Positions 35,130 through 42,756 of a stretch of 64,000 bases of DNA are shown here, one piece after another. A model generated the notes under the pieces. That model was given only the letters and a program-made list of their open reading frames with translations. It was not told the DNA's origin and made no database searches. Source of the stretch: Minicystis rosea (GTDB lineage: Bacteria; Myxococcota_A; Polyangia; Polyangiales; Polyangiaceae). How positions within the stretch are numbered: position 1 is the stretch's first letter; each line of letters begins with the position of its first letter. A program made the position numbers and the translations under genes. The DNA lies in the NCBI GenBank assembly GCA_001931535.1, contig CP016211.1, forward strand, positions 4,120,501-4,184,500, written 5' to 3'.

Positions 35130-35403
35130 GCGGGGCCCGGCGTCTCCGCCGGTTGCCCCGCCTCCGTCACGGGGATCCGCAGCTCCCTGCTCCTCCTGGA
35201 CGACGGGCCGACGAACGCGCGCTCGTTTCGCGTCGGCGCCGCGCCCCTCGGGCTTCGGGGAACTGCAAACCATAGCGGCGATGGACGCGCCGGAGCTGCG
35301 ATCCCGGCTGCGGAGCTGGGTCCCGACCCTGATCGCCGCGGAGGTCGCGCCGGGGCAGGAGGTGCTGGTCCCGGTCGACTGGAAGACGATCGGTCGTCCC
35401 TGA
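35130..35403 (+). pseudogene. Short gene remnant with a frame break
   Basis: From about 35130 one frame reads SLLLLDDGPTNARSFRVGAAPLG with GC-rich third positions. Near 35250 the protein-like text switches frame and continues as GELQTIAAMDAPELRSRLRS and then PTLIAAEVAPGQEVLVPVDW to a TGA at 35401-35403. Together they look like the end of one gene with a +1 shift. No start codon or family is recognised. Flanking DNA (34997-35130 and 35404-35710) shows nothing else. Confidence 0.3.
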
Positions 35404-35710
35404 AGTGATCACGTCCGCACGAACGACGCCCCCACGCGAGCCGGAGAGGGTGGCAACGCGCGTGCAACGAGCGGCTGCCACGCACACGACAGGGGGAGGT
35501 GCGCCCAGAGGGAGCGCGCGGCGGAACAGGACGCGCGATACCGGGGCAACGCGATCAGCCGGCACCGCGCGCCGCGCTCGTGAGCGAGAGGGTGGCGACG
35601 GCGATCAGCCTTCCTCCGCGTTCCATGGAACGAAGTGTCGAGACCGAGCACGGATCGGGCGCGTGGCGCGCGTGGCGCGCGGAGCGGGGTGCGACTAGCA
35701 TCGTCGCGCG

Positions 35711-36184
35711 ATGAGGCTCGGCACCCTGCTTTTCCCGGCGACGGTCGCGGCGACGCTCGTACCGGCCTGTCGCGGTGTCCCCGAGACGGCGAAGCCCGCA
35801 GCGCAGACCGGCACGGACGCGGACGCGCCGCCCTCGAGATCGAACGGACCGGCGTGCTTGCGCGTCAACTCGTGTGGCATGTGGGGTGAGTGCGCGATGG
35901 CGCGGCCCCAGCCGCTCCCGTTCTCGCCGTCTCCGGGCGCCCCGCCGATCACGCGCGGCGATTGGTACCGGTTCGACGTCGCCGACCGGCCGGACCAGGT
36001 CGGCGATCGCAGGCAGATCTGCGTGGGCGACGCAGGCGCGTGCTTCGAGGGGCTCAGTCACCTGATACCTTGCCTGCCCTACATCAACCCGACAGCGCCT
36101 GACCATCGCTGCGAGATGATCGGCGGCGTATGCACGAAGGTCGCGGCATCAGCGCCGCCTGGGACGCCCGCCCAGGTCCGCTGA
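35711..36184 (+). CDS. Small Cys-containing lipoprotein
   Basis: A 157-residue protein with a lipoprotein signal (MRLGTLLFPATVAATLVPAC, lipobox VPAC). The mature part contains seven further Cys residues (CLRVNSCGMWGEC, ICVGDAGAC, CLPY, CEMIGGVC), likely disulfide-linked. A short Ala/Asp-rich linker follows the lipid anchor. No family is recognised. Codon use is normal for the region, so it is probably a real gene in an otherwise degraded stretch. Confidence 0.6.
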   Translation: MRLGTLLFPATVAATLVPACRGVPETAKPAAQTGTDADAPPSRSNGPACLRVNSCGMWGECAMARPQPLPFSPSPGAPPITRGDWYRFDVADRPDQVGDRRQICVGDAGACFEGLSHLIPCLPYINPTAPDHRCEMIGGVCTKVAASAPPGTPAQVR

Positions 36185-36416
36185 ATCCGCTGCTCGTTTC
36201 GTTGCTGGCACTGCTGCGTCGCGGTGTGTGACGAGGCTTGCTTCCGCCGTCCGAGCGCCCGATCAGCTCATTCCGCGGATCCAGTTCGCGCTTCCTATCC
36301 GAGGGATCTGCCGGCGGCGTGGCGACGAACCGCGCGTCGACGCTGATCGCTTCCTCCTTCGTGATCTCACGAGGGGCGGGTGCCGAGGGCTTGTACCGAC
36401 CGCGCTTTCGACTCAT
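36084..36416 (-). CDS. Doubtful small basic protein
   Basis: A 110-codon frame begins with MSRKRGRYKPSAPAPREITK and continues with reasonable text for about 70 residues (SVDARFVATPPADPSDRK, then LDPRNELIGRSDGG). The last third overlaps the lipoprotein gene on the other strand and reads like a shadow. Third-position GC is mixed. It may be a small gene, the start of a broken one, or spurious. No family is recognised. Confidence 0.25.
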   Translation of the reverse strand: MSRKRGRYKPSAPAPREITKEEAISVDARFVATPPADPSDRKRELDPRNELIGRSDGGSKPRHTPRRSSASNETSSGFSGPGRASQAALMPRPSCIRRRSSRSDGQALSG

Positions 36417-36507
36417 GGGCTCGGCTCCTTTTACTCACCGACCGCCGCGCGGCGAGCAGCTGTGACGCTGCCGCGCGCTTCGGGTACCGTGTCCGCGAGG
36501 TCGGGAC

Positions 36508-36990
36508 GTGCAGGTCAGTTACAACGAGCTCGCGCGCATCGGGTACACCATGGGCTACTCCTGCGCCGGCTGCGGCTGGATGGGGCGGGCCGCGGTCCAG
36601 GGGCGCGGCTTCGCCTCCAGCAAGAGGGCGGGCGAGCACCTCTCCGAGGCGGCCCAGGCGGCGGCGCTCCGCAACGCGGAGATGCGGTGCGAGCTGGCGC
36701 GCTGTCCGGGCTGCGGCCGGCGCGGCTGGGGGACGTTCCTGCGGGCCTGGGGCCGCAACGTGGCCATCTACCTGGGGGTCACCGCGGCGTTGGCGCTGGT
36801 CGGGTGGGTGCGCATCCGCGGCAGCGACTGGTGGTGGGTGGTCGCGTTCCTGGGCGTGGTGTTCCAGGTGGGGTTGGCGGTCGTGTTCGCGCTCGACTTC
36901 TGGGCGTCGACGCGGGTGCAGTTCCTCCCCGAGGAGCCGGAGGAGGCGCCGGCGGCGGGCTCTGCGTACCGGTCGCCGCCGGAGCTGTGA
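36508..36990 (+). CDS. Zinc-ribbon membrane protein
   Basis: A 160-residue protein. The N-terminal 75 residues form a zinc-ribbon-like unit (YSCAGCGWMG, then CELARCPGCGRRGW). Two membrane helices follow (VAIYLGVTAALALVGWV and WWVVAFLGVVFQVGLAVVFAL). The tail is acidic and Pro-rich. The start is a GTG at 36508. Such small proteins are common and functionally obscure in myxobacteria. The ribbon would face the cytoplasm if the N-terminus is inside. Confidence 0.6.
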   Translation: MQVSYNELARIGYTMGYSCAGCGWMGRAAVQGRGFASSKRAGEHLSEAAQAAALRNAEMRCELARCPGCGRRGWGTFLRAWGRNVAIYLGVTAALALVGWVRIRGSDWWWVVAFLGVVFQVGLAVVFALDFWASTRVQFLPEEPEEAPAAGSAYRSPPEL

Positions 36991-37190
36991 GGGAGCCGGT
37001 CAGGTCGGTTTCGTGCGACACCCTCGGATGGAGGTTGTGCGACGGCGCAGCTCTCAGATTCGAGCTCGCGGCGTACGCGCGACGTCTCACGGAGCAACGG
37101 CGACGCGCGCCAACCACGGAGGCGCGCCTAGCCCGACATTTTCATTTTGAGCATCCGGGCGGCGGGTCGGGGTATCGGGAGCCGGGCGCC

Positions 37191-37616
37191 ATGGCCGAGG
37201 CGAAGCTCGCTTGTGGGGTCTGCCGCGTCGCGCTCTGCAATCAGTCCGTCTCGGTGGACGCGGTGCGCTGCCAGGCTTGCTTCGACCAGGCGACGGCGGA
37301 GATGGTGAAGGCCGTAGTCCTCGAACATGCGGTAGGTCGTGTCGATGCTCTCGAGGGCCTCGCTCGTGTCCTCTCCCAGCGCCTCGTTGAGGGGCAGGCG
37401 CGCGTCCTCGCCACGGCCGCCGGTCGCCCCGTCCTGTGCCCTGCTCGCACTACTCCCGCCCCCGCTCCCCAGCCTCCGCCTTCGGTGCCGCGGCGGCCGT
37501 CATTCCCGCCACTAGCAACACCACCCCGATCAGCAAGCCCGCAACGCCGCCCCACAGGACAGCGGCCTCCCGGGCCTGAAACGCCGGCGAGAGAGAGCTG
37601 TGGCTCCCGGACATGA
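37191..37616 (+). CDS. Small Cys-rich protein, 3' part doubtful
   Basis: An ATG at 37191 opens a frame with two CxxC pairs (ACGVCRVALC and RCQACFDQA), then a helical segment (AEMVKAVVLEHAVGRVDALE) to about residue 75. Beyond that the text becomes Pro/Arg-rich and overlaps the membrane protein on the other strand (37450-37698). The first half looks like a real zinc-finger-type protein. The true end may have been lost, or the reading through to 37616 may be genuine. The 200 bp upstream (36991-37190) shows nothing. Confidence 0.4.
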   Translation: MAEAKLACGVCRVALCNQSVSVDAVRCQACFDQATAEMVKAVVLEHAVGRVDALEGLARVLSQRLVEGQARVLATAAGRPVLCPARTTPAPAPQPPPSVPRRPSFPPLATPPRSASPQRRPTGQRPPGPETPARESCGSRT

Positions 37617-37698
37617 ACAGCAGCCACCAGACGAACGCCGCCGCCCCCGCCAGCAGCATCACCACCCCTGCGACTGCCATCACGAACCCAGCTCTCAT
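37450..37698 (-). CDS. Small two-helix membrane protein
   Basis: An 82-residue protein with two clear membrane helices (VMAVAGVVMLLAGAAAFVWW and EAAVLWGGVAGLLIGVVLLV) and a short charged tail (PKAEAGERGRE). The ATG at 37698 has GGAGGAGG a few bases upstream, a strong ribosome-binding site. It lies immediately downstream of a transposase remnant on the same strand. No family is recognised. Confidence 0.55.
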   Translation of the reverse strand: MRAGFVMAVAGVVMLLAGAAAFVWWLLFMSGSHSSLSPAFQAREAAVLWGGVAGLLIGVVLLVAGMTAAAAPKAEAGERGRE

Positions 37699-37734
37699 TG
37701 ATCCTCCTCCGATCCGGTAAACCGTCTGACTGTG

Positions 37735-37985
37735 CCGCCATCGCTTGAATCTGTCCCTTCCATTCGAACTCCATCGGGCTGACGTGACCCAGGTACGAGT
37801 GCCGCCGAGTGGGGTTGTAGAAGCCGTCGAGGTGGTCGCCGATCGACGAGCTCGGCCTCGAGAGTGGCGAAGGAGCGCTCCGCGATGGCCGCTGCGCGAC
37901 ACCTCCAGCATGTCGCAGAGCATTCCCACCGGGCAGAAGGCCTTCTTTGAAGCCTCGAATGGGCGCGAGATCTCATTGATCTAGC
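37735..37985 (-). mobile_element. IS3-family transposase (orfB) remnant, internally deleted
   Basis: On the minus strand the beginning of an IS3-type orfB is seen: FEASKKAFCPVGMLCDMLEV followed by SRSG, matching the usual ...FPVxxMCxxLxVSRSGYY start. Within about 40 codons the text jumps to the end of the same protein: SFATLEAELVDR, then in another frame DHLDGFYNPTRRHSYLGHVS and PMEFEW, matching the family's ...FYNxxRRHSxLGYxSPxEFE end. So the middle, including the DDE catalytic core, has been deleted and frames are broken. No terminal inverted repeats were found. It is a dead scar of a mobile element. Confidence 0.7.
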
Positions 37986-38134
37986 GAAGCGCTGAGGCGT
38001 CGCACTCCGGCTGCTCGTTCTCGCGCTCGCGCTGCAAGGGGGGTGAGGATCGACACAACGCGGCCAGTGGGCCCATCACGGTCCGCGCGCCATCCGCTCG
38101 GTGCTCTGCGAAGCGGACATGGTCCGCTGCAGGT

Positions 38135-38174
38135 CTGGGCTACGCACCGCATTGGCGCGGCGCATCCCGCGAGG
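38135..38174. repeat. REP-like repeat, copy 1
   Basis: About 40 bp starting CTGGGCTACGCACCGCATTG and continuing GCGCGGCGCATCCCG. It is almost identical to 39445-39483, differing by one base and a 2-base gap. The core GCRCCGC-ATTGGC-GCGGCGC can fold into a hairpin (perfect in copy 2). The two copies are in the same orientation and flank the lipoprotein gene at 38311-39327. Confidence 0.65.
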
Positions 38175-38310
38175 ATCTCGAGCACGCCCCGGGAGCATCG
38201 CACCGAGGATGCCGAACCGGTGCGGGCGTACGTCGCCGGCGCGGGGAGCGGGCGAACGCTCGCGTCGTGGAGCTGTCGCAGGTCCTATTCGACGGCTACG
38301 TGGAGGGCGG

Positions 38311-39327
38311 TCAGGGCCCGGGCGGCGGCGCCTTGACCCCGAAGAAGTGGGCCACCCGGACGTCCTTCACGAAGCGCACGTCGTACCGCTTCGCCAGGTG
38401 CTCGATCAGCCCCCGGTACTTCTCCGGCGTCAGCCGGCTGTTGCTCCCGAGGTACGGATCCACGACCCACTCGTCGATCGGCGAATAGGGCTCCATCCAC
38501 CGCGGCACGACCTTGTCCGCGACGACTTTCCCGCTCTCGTAGTCGATCGCGGCGAGCTCCAGAAAAGGCCCCTCCGGGGCGGCGCGCGCGAGCACGAAGG
38601 TCTTGAGCGCGTCCAGGTCGAGATGCTCCTCCGCCGGAACGTCGGCGACCATCGGCTCGATCGCGCGGACGATGTTGGCCGACAGATCCGATGCCGCGTA
38701 GACCGCCGCCAGGGTGAGCAGGTTGATGGTGCGCCGGGCCTTCGGATCGTTCTTCAGGTCGGTGGCCGCGGCGATGTACGAGCCGGTGATCTGCCGGGTG
38801 CCGATCACCCGTCCCGAGGCCTCGGACAGCCTCACCTCGGCGGCCGCGTAGCCGTACGGTGCGAAGGTCCGCTCCGTGGTCGAGGAGAACCCGGGGATCA
38901 GCAGCGAGAACTTCGAGGCGTGAGTGACGCCGTAGAGGTGCTTCACCTTCACCTGGACTCGCAGACCGGGCCCAGCCCCCTTCCCGCCGAACAGGTGGCC
39001 CTCTTTGATCGCGTCCTCGATCCGGGCCCGCATCTCCCCGCGCAGATCGGGAGTGTAGAGCTCGGCCTCGGGCCGCACGTCCCCCTCGCTTGCCCAGACG
39101 TTGAAGATCACCAGGGGGACGAGGTAGATGAGCCCGGGCGAGATCGAGGACAGCTCGCCCGACGGTCGCTCGTCGAGGACCTCGATGGACGCGACGTGGG
39201 CCTTTCGCGGAGCGGCGGGGACCGGTACCGGGATGCCCTCGGACAGCGACCGATGAATCGGCTCGGTGCAGCCGCAGAGGGCGCCGCCCAGGAGGATGCC
39301 CGCGAACGACGGAATCCAGCGCTTCAT
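38311..39327 (-). CDS. Lipoprotein of unknown function
   Basis: A 338-residue lipoprotein. The signal peptide MKRWIPSFAGILLGGALCGC ends in a lipobox (LCGC). A hydrophobic segment follows at about residue 66 (SPGLIYLVPLVIFNVWA). The body mixes strands and helices (LRVQVKVKHLYGVTHA, AAAEVRLSEASGRVIGTRQI, TINLLTLAAVYAASDLSANI) and recalls lipoproteins that assist outer-membrane assembly, but no family is certain. It is flanked by two direct copies of a REP-like repeat, so the gene may have been inserted or duplicated as a unit. Codon use matches the neighbourhood. Confidence 0.65.
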   Translation of the reverse strand: MKRWIPSFAGILLGGALCGCTEPIHRSLSEGIPVPVPAAPRKAHVASIEVLDERPSGELSSISPGLIYLVPLVIFNVWASEGDVRPEAELYTPDLRGEMRARIEDAIKEGHLFGGKGAGPGLRVQVKVKHLYGVTHASKFSLLIPGFSSTTERTFAPYGYAAAEVRLSEASGRVIGTRQITGSYIAAATDLKNDPKARRTINLLTLAAVYAASDLSANIVRAIEPMVADVPAEEHLDLDALKTFVLARAAPEGPFLELAAIDYESGKVVADKVVPRWMEPYSPIDEWVVDPYLGSNSRLTPEKYRGLIEHLAKRYDVRFVKDVRVAHFFGVKAPPPGP

Positions 39328-39444
39328 CTCAGGGCCTACCGGCCAGGTTGAGCGACAGCTCCGCGGCCACCTGCCGTCCCAGGACACCAAGGACATCCCC
39401 CTTTCCAAAGTGGACAAGATCCGAAGGACGATCCGCCCCAAGGC

Positions 39445-39483
39445 CTGGGCTACGCGCCGCATTGGCGCGGCGCATCCCGAGGA
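39445..39483. repeat. REP-like repeat, copy 2
   Basis: Starts CTGGGCTACGCGCCGCATTG and ends GCATCCCGAGGA. Here the core hairpin is perfect: GCGCCGC, loop ATTGGC, GCGGCGC. It is followed within 150 bp by a degraded copy of the 7962 hairpin element (39537-39563) and by the second dispersed repeat (39584-39623), so 39445-39623 is a mosaic of repeated elements. Confidence 0.65.
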
Positions 39484-39566
39484 AGTTGATGAACAGTCCG
39501 ATCCCAAGCGGGGCGCGCCCTGCGCTGGCGAGAGAACGAGCTTCGCCCGTGGAGGGAAAGGGGGAC

Positions 39567-40145
39567 TCACCCCTCGGGCAGTGGGTTCTTTTGCAGGACG
39601 AGTGAATTGGCCCCCGTCTCGGCGAGCAGCGTGAACGTGCCTTGCTCGCGCCAATCGTCGGTGACCTTGCGGCTCGCGAGGATGATGGCGCCGGGGCGGA
39701 GGGCGGCTTCGATGGATCGTTCGAAGCGGGCTTGGACGTCTTCGTCGGCGAAGGGGCCGTAGTAGTAGACGACGTCGAAGGCGCCGAAGCGATCGAAGGT
39801 CAGGAGATCGACCTCCTCGACGCGCACCGAGGGAAAGAGGCGGCGCGACATTTCCACGTAGCTCGGCTCGATCTCGATGCCGGTGACGGTGAAGCCGAGC
39901 TCGCGCGCGAGGGCGGCGACGAAACCGTAGCCGGAGCCGCACTCCAAGAAGCGCGGGCTGCGCGCCGGCGTGGCGCGGCGGGCCACGCCGAGCTGCTCGA
40001 GGACACGGGCCGTGCGCGCGCCGACGAAGCCCCAGCTCTCCGGGCGGCCTTCGAGAGTGGCGACACCACCCGCGAAGCGATCGCGGAAGGAGTCTTGGAT
40101 CGCGTCGAGCACCGCCCCGACCGCATCGACCTCGTCGCTGCTCAT
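39567..40145 (-). CDS. SAM-dependent methyltransferase
   Basis: A 192-residue class I methyltransferase. Motif I is FLECGSGYGFVAALA (about 67-81), with an acidic residue after strand 2 (VTGIEIEPSYVEMSRRLF). Motif IV is near FDVVYYYGPF, and a later strand follows (RPGAIILASRKV). The substrate is unknown. The last 15 residues (ANSLVLQKNPLPEG) are encoded by a sequence nearly identical to the non-coding repeat at 22284-22322, so the natural C-terminus may have been replaced by read-through into a repeat. The ATG at 40145 is followed at once by helical protein text. Confidence 0.8.
   Translation of the reverse strand: MSSDEVDAVGAVLDAIQDSFRDRFAGGVATLEGRPESWGFVGARTARVLEQLGVARRATPARSPRFLECGSGYGFVAALARELGFTVTGIEIEPSYVEMSRRLFPSVRVEEVDLLTFDRFGAFDVVYYYGPFADEDVQARFERSIEAALRPGAIILASRKVTDDWREQGTFTLLAETGANSLVLQKNPLPEG
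39584..39623. repeat. Dispersed ~39-bp repeat, copy 2 (forms gene 3' end)
   Basis: Nearly identical to 22284-22322, with only a few differences after GAGTGAAT. On the minus strand it supplies codons for GANSLVLQKN, close to the end of the methyltransferase. Confidence 0.6.
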
Positions 40146-40265
40146 GGGCGTACGCTATCCGCGGGGCGATCGCCTTTCCAGAGGCGGAAGCCGAGCGCGG
40201 GCGAGGCTCGAGAAACAATTTTGCGAGGCGTGTGACGAACGACGGCGAGGCGTGACTACCTGGGC

Positions 40266-41234
40266 ATGACGCCGACCTCGTCACGGCTTCGCCAAGCTCT
40301 CGGCTGGCTTCCGCTCACCGTGCTCGCAGTCTCCGCCGCCAGCGCCTGGTGGTTCTTCCTCCGGGGCGGCATGCGCAGCGTGCTCGCGTGGCTCGCGCTG
40401 CAGATCGCCGTCCCGGCCGTCACGCTCGTCGTCGTGGTCGGGACCATCGTCCACGCCGTGTGGACGCGTCGCCGGATGGGCCGGCTCGCGGCCACGCTGG
40501 CGCTCGCGAGCGTCTGCCTTTGGCCTGCTGGATGGATCTTCGGTCTTTTGCCGATCGCGTATCCCTTCGATTTGGCCGCGACGTCCCCCGCGGCCACGGT
40601 GCGGCTCCCGACCCGCGCGCCGATGCGCGTCGTCTGGGGCGGCGACGACGTGAAGCACAACCGGCACGCCGCGTTCCCGGACCAGCGCTGGGCCTACGAT
40701 CTCGGCGTCGATCCGATGCTCGTCGGATCGTCGCGGCTCGAGGACTACGGCTGCTGGAACGTGCCGGTCGTGGCGCCGACTTCGGGCACGATCCACGTGG
40801 CCCACGACGGCGAGCCGGATCACGAGCCGGGCAAGCTCTCGTTCGACACGCGCGCGCCGCTCGGCAACCACGTGGTGATCGCGCTGCCGACAGGCACGTT
40901 CTTGATCGTCGCCCACCTGCGGAACGGCAGCGTGGTCGCGCGCGAAGGCGAGCCCGTCCTAGAGGGCGCGCCGCTCGGCGCGTGCGGCAACTCGGGCAAC
41001 ACCAGTGAGCCGCACGTGCACATCCATCACCAGCGACAGGATCCGCGCGGGCGCCCGATCAACTTCTCCGAGGGGCTGCCGCTCTTCTTCCGCGGGCACG
41101 ACGGCGCGCCCATGCCGCTCGGCGGTATCGATGCCTCGGGCATTCGCCCGCGGCCGTCGGGCGCGACCGTGCGCGATCGCGAAGGAGCCACCGCGACGAG
41201 CGGCGATCCTTGTATGGATGCCCATCCGCGATGA
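40266..41234 (+). CDS. Membrane-anchored M23 (LytM) peptidase
   Basis: A 322-residue protein. Three hydrophobic segments lie in the first 110 residues (LPLTVLAVSAASAWWFFL, SVLAWLALQIAVPAVTLVVVVG, LALASVCLWPAGWIFGLLPI). The periplasmic domain is M23-like: HNRHAAFPDQRWAYDLGVD holds the first His/Asp zinc ligands and GNSGNTSEPHVHIH holds the HxH motif. It probably cuts peptidoglycan cross-links. Its stop overlaps the ATG of an ECF sigma factor gene (ATGA), which in turn overlaps a membrane protein gene, forming a compact operon that may sense the envelope. Confidence 0.85.
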   Translation: MTPTSSRLRQALGWLPLTVLAVSAASAWWFFLRGGMRSVLAWLALQIAVPAVTLVVVVGTIVHAVWTRRRMGRLAATLALASVCLWPAGWIFGLLPIAYPFDLAATSPAATVRLPTRAPMRVVWGGDDVKHNRHAAFPDQRWAYDLGVDPMLVGSSRLEDYGCWNVPVVAPTSGTIHVAHDGEPDHEPGKLSFDTRAPLGNHVVIALPTGTFLIVAHLRNGSVVAREGEPVLEGAPLGACGNSGNTSEPHVHIHHQRQDPRGRPINFSEGLPLFFRGHDGAPMPLGGIDASGIRPRPSGATVRDREGATATSGDPCMDAHPR

Positions 41235-41743
41235 GCAGCCAAGACGAGAACGATCAGGCCTTGCGCGCGCTCTTCGCGCGGCACGCGCCGGCGCTCGGGC
41301 GTCTGGTCCGGCACTACGAGGCCGAGCCCGAGGCGCGGCGCGATCTCGAGCAGGAGATCCTCATCGCCCTGTGGCGCGCGTGGGCCAGCTTCCGCGGCGA
41401 GTGCTCGGAGCGGACCTGGGTGTACCGCGTCGCGCACAACGTCGCCGCCTCGCACGTCGCCCGCGCGCTGCGCACGCGCCGCACGATCGACGCGCAGGGC
41501 TCCGCGCCCGAGCCCGAGCCGCCGCGCGCCCCCGACGACGTGACCGCCGAGCGCGACACCGTTCGTCGCCTCGAGCAGCGCATCCAGACGCTCGACCTGC
41601 AAAGCCGGCAGCTCGTGCTGCTCGCGCTCGAGGGGTGCACGACCGCCGAGATCGTCGAGGTGACCGGCCTCTCCCCCACGAACGTCACGACGAAGCTGTC
41701 CCGCCTGCGCAAAGCGCTGGCGGACACGGAGGAAGCCTCGTGA
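41231..41743 (+). CDS. ECF-type RNA polymerase sigma factor
   Basis: A 170-residue sigma-70-family factor with regions 2 and 4. Region 2 includes ARRDLEQEILIALWRAWASF and SERTWVYRVAHNVAASHVAR; region 4 includes LQSRQLVLLALEGCTTAEIV and GLSPTNVTTKLSRLRKAL. Regions 1 and 3 are missing, as in ECF factors. The ATG at 41231 overlaps the M23 peptidase stop. The next gene starts at a GTG that overlaps its own stop. The downstream membrane protein is therefore the likely anti-sigma factor or sensor. Confidence 0.9.
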   Translation: MSSQDENDQALRALFARHAPALGRLVRHYEAEPEARRDLEQEILIALWRAWASFRGECSERTWVYRVAHNVAASHVARALRTRRTIDAQGSAPEPEPPRAPDDVTAERDTVRRLEQRIQTLDLQSRQLVLLALEGCTTAEIVEVTGLSPTNVTTKLSRLRKALADTEEAS

Positions 41744-42369
41744 GCAACGAGCCCGAAGAGAAAGAAGCGGTGCCCGAGGGTTGGGGCCACTGGGGCGCGA
41801 GCTTTCGCGCGGCCTCCCCGCCGGCATCGTTCGACGACGTCGATCTGGACGTGGTGCGCCGCCGCGCGGAGGCGTTCTCTCGGCGGACGCGACGCCGCAA
41901 CGCGCGCGAGATCGCCGCCGGCGCGCTCGTGGTGTTGGGCGGGATCGCCATCGCCACGCACGCTCCGACGCGGCTCGGCATGCTCGGCGGCGTGGCCATG
42001 GCGCTGGGGGCGACGATCGTGTCGCTGTTCATCGTTCTGCGCGCGCGCAACCACCCTGCGCCTGCACCCACCGCGCCGACGCGGGAGGTGCTCGCGTACG
42101 AGCGGGCGCAGCTCGAGCGTCAGGCGCGCCTCCTCGAGCGCGTGTGGATCTGGTACCTCGCGCCGCTGCTGCCGAGCATCGTCCTCATCTACGCCGAGTC
42201 GCTGCTGCGCGCGCTCGAGGGCGGAGGCCCCGGCCGGAACGCGGGCATCGCGGTTGCCGTCGGGTTGTTCGTCGCGACCATTGCCTTCTTCGTGTGGCTC
42301 GGCCGGATGAATGCGCGGGCCGCACGGAAGCTCCGCGAACAGATGGCCAAGCTCCCGCCGGACGCATGA
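41740..42369 (+). CDS. Membrane protein, possible anti-sigma factor
   Basis: A 209-residue protein. The first 65 residues are hydrophilic (FDDVDLDVVRRRAEAFSRRT). Two membrane helices lie at about 67-105 (IAAGALVVLGGIAIA, LGGVAMALGATIVSLFIVL), then two more at about 140-195 (WYLAPLLPSIVLIYAE, AGIAVAVGLFVATIAFFVWL). It is coupled to the ECF sigma gene by a GTGA overlap. Gene order suggests control of that sigma factor, but the HxxxCxxC zinc motif of ZAS-type anti-sigma factors is absent, so the role is inferred. Confidence 0.6.
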   Translation: MSNEPEEKEAVPEGWGHWGASFRAASPPASFDDVDLDVVRRRAEAFSRRTRRRNAREIAAGALVVLGGIAIATHAPTRLGMLGGVAMALGATIVSLFIVLRARNHPAPAPTAPTREVLAYERAQLERQARLLERVWIWYLAPLLPSIVLIYAESLLRALEGGGPGRNAGIAVAVGLFVATIAFFVWLGRMNARAARKLREQMAKLPPDA

Positions 42370-42550
42370 GCGAAGACGTGACCGAGTGCGAATCGGTCCG
42401 TGCTTCGGTCCGGAACGTCGGCGCGTCGCCATGAGCTGAAGCCACGCGCCGGATCCTGCGGGGCGGCGCCACCTGGGCACGGACGGTGAGATGCCTCGCG
42501 CCCATCGGGCGGGCCACGGCAGTGATTCGCACTGGCCGCCTGCGCCGGTA

Positions 42551-42580
42551 TCGCGATCGCGAGCATCGATATCGATGCTC
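42551..42580. promoter_or_regulatory. Two overlapping perfect palindromes
   Basis: TCGCGATCGCGA (42551-42562, 12 bp) is followed with a 2-base overlap by a perfect 20-bp palindrome whose halves are GAGCATCGAT and ATCGATGCTC (42561-42580). They lie in the 387-bp gap between the sigma-factor operon (stop 42369) and the gene at 42757; no gene is credible in that gap. They may be operators or an extruding hairpin. Confidence 0.45.
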
Positions 42581-42756
42581 ACCCGCACGGGATCATCGAG
42601 AGACGGCGTCAAGCCAAACAACGTATCAGGCCACTCCGGAACACCTGTCTTCGTCCAAGGCAATCCCTGCAACAAGCGCGGTCCAGGCCACCGACTCACG
42701 TCATTGACAATGACTGTAAACGAGAAAGAACATCCCCCTTTCGTCCGGGAGGGGTC

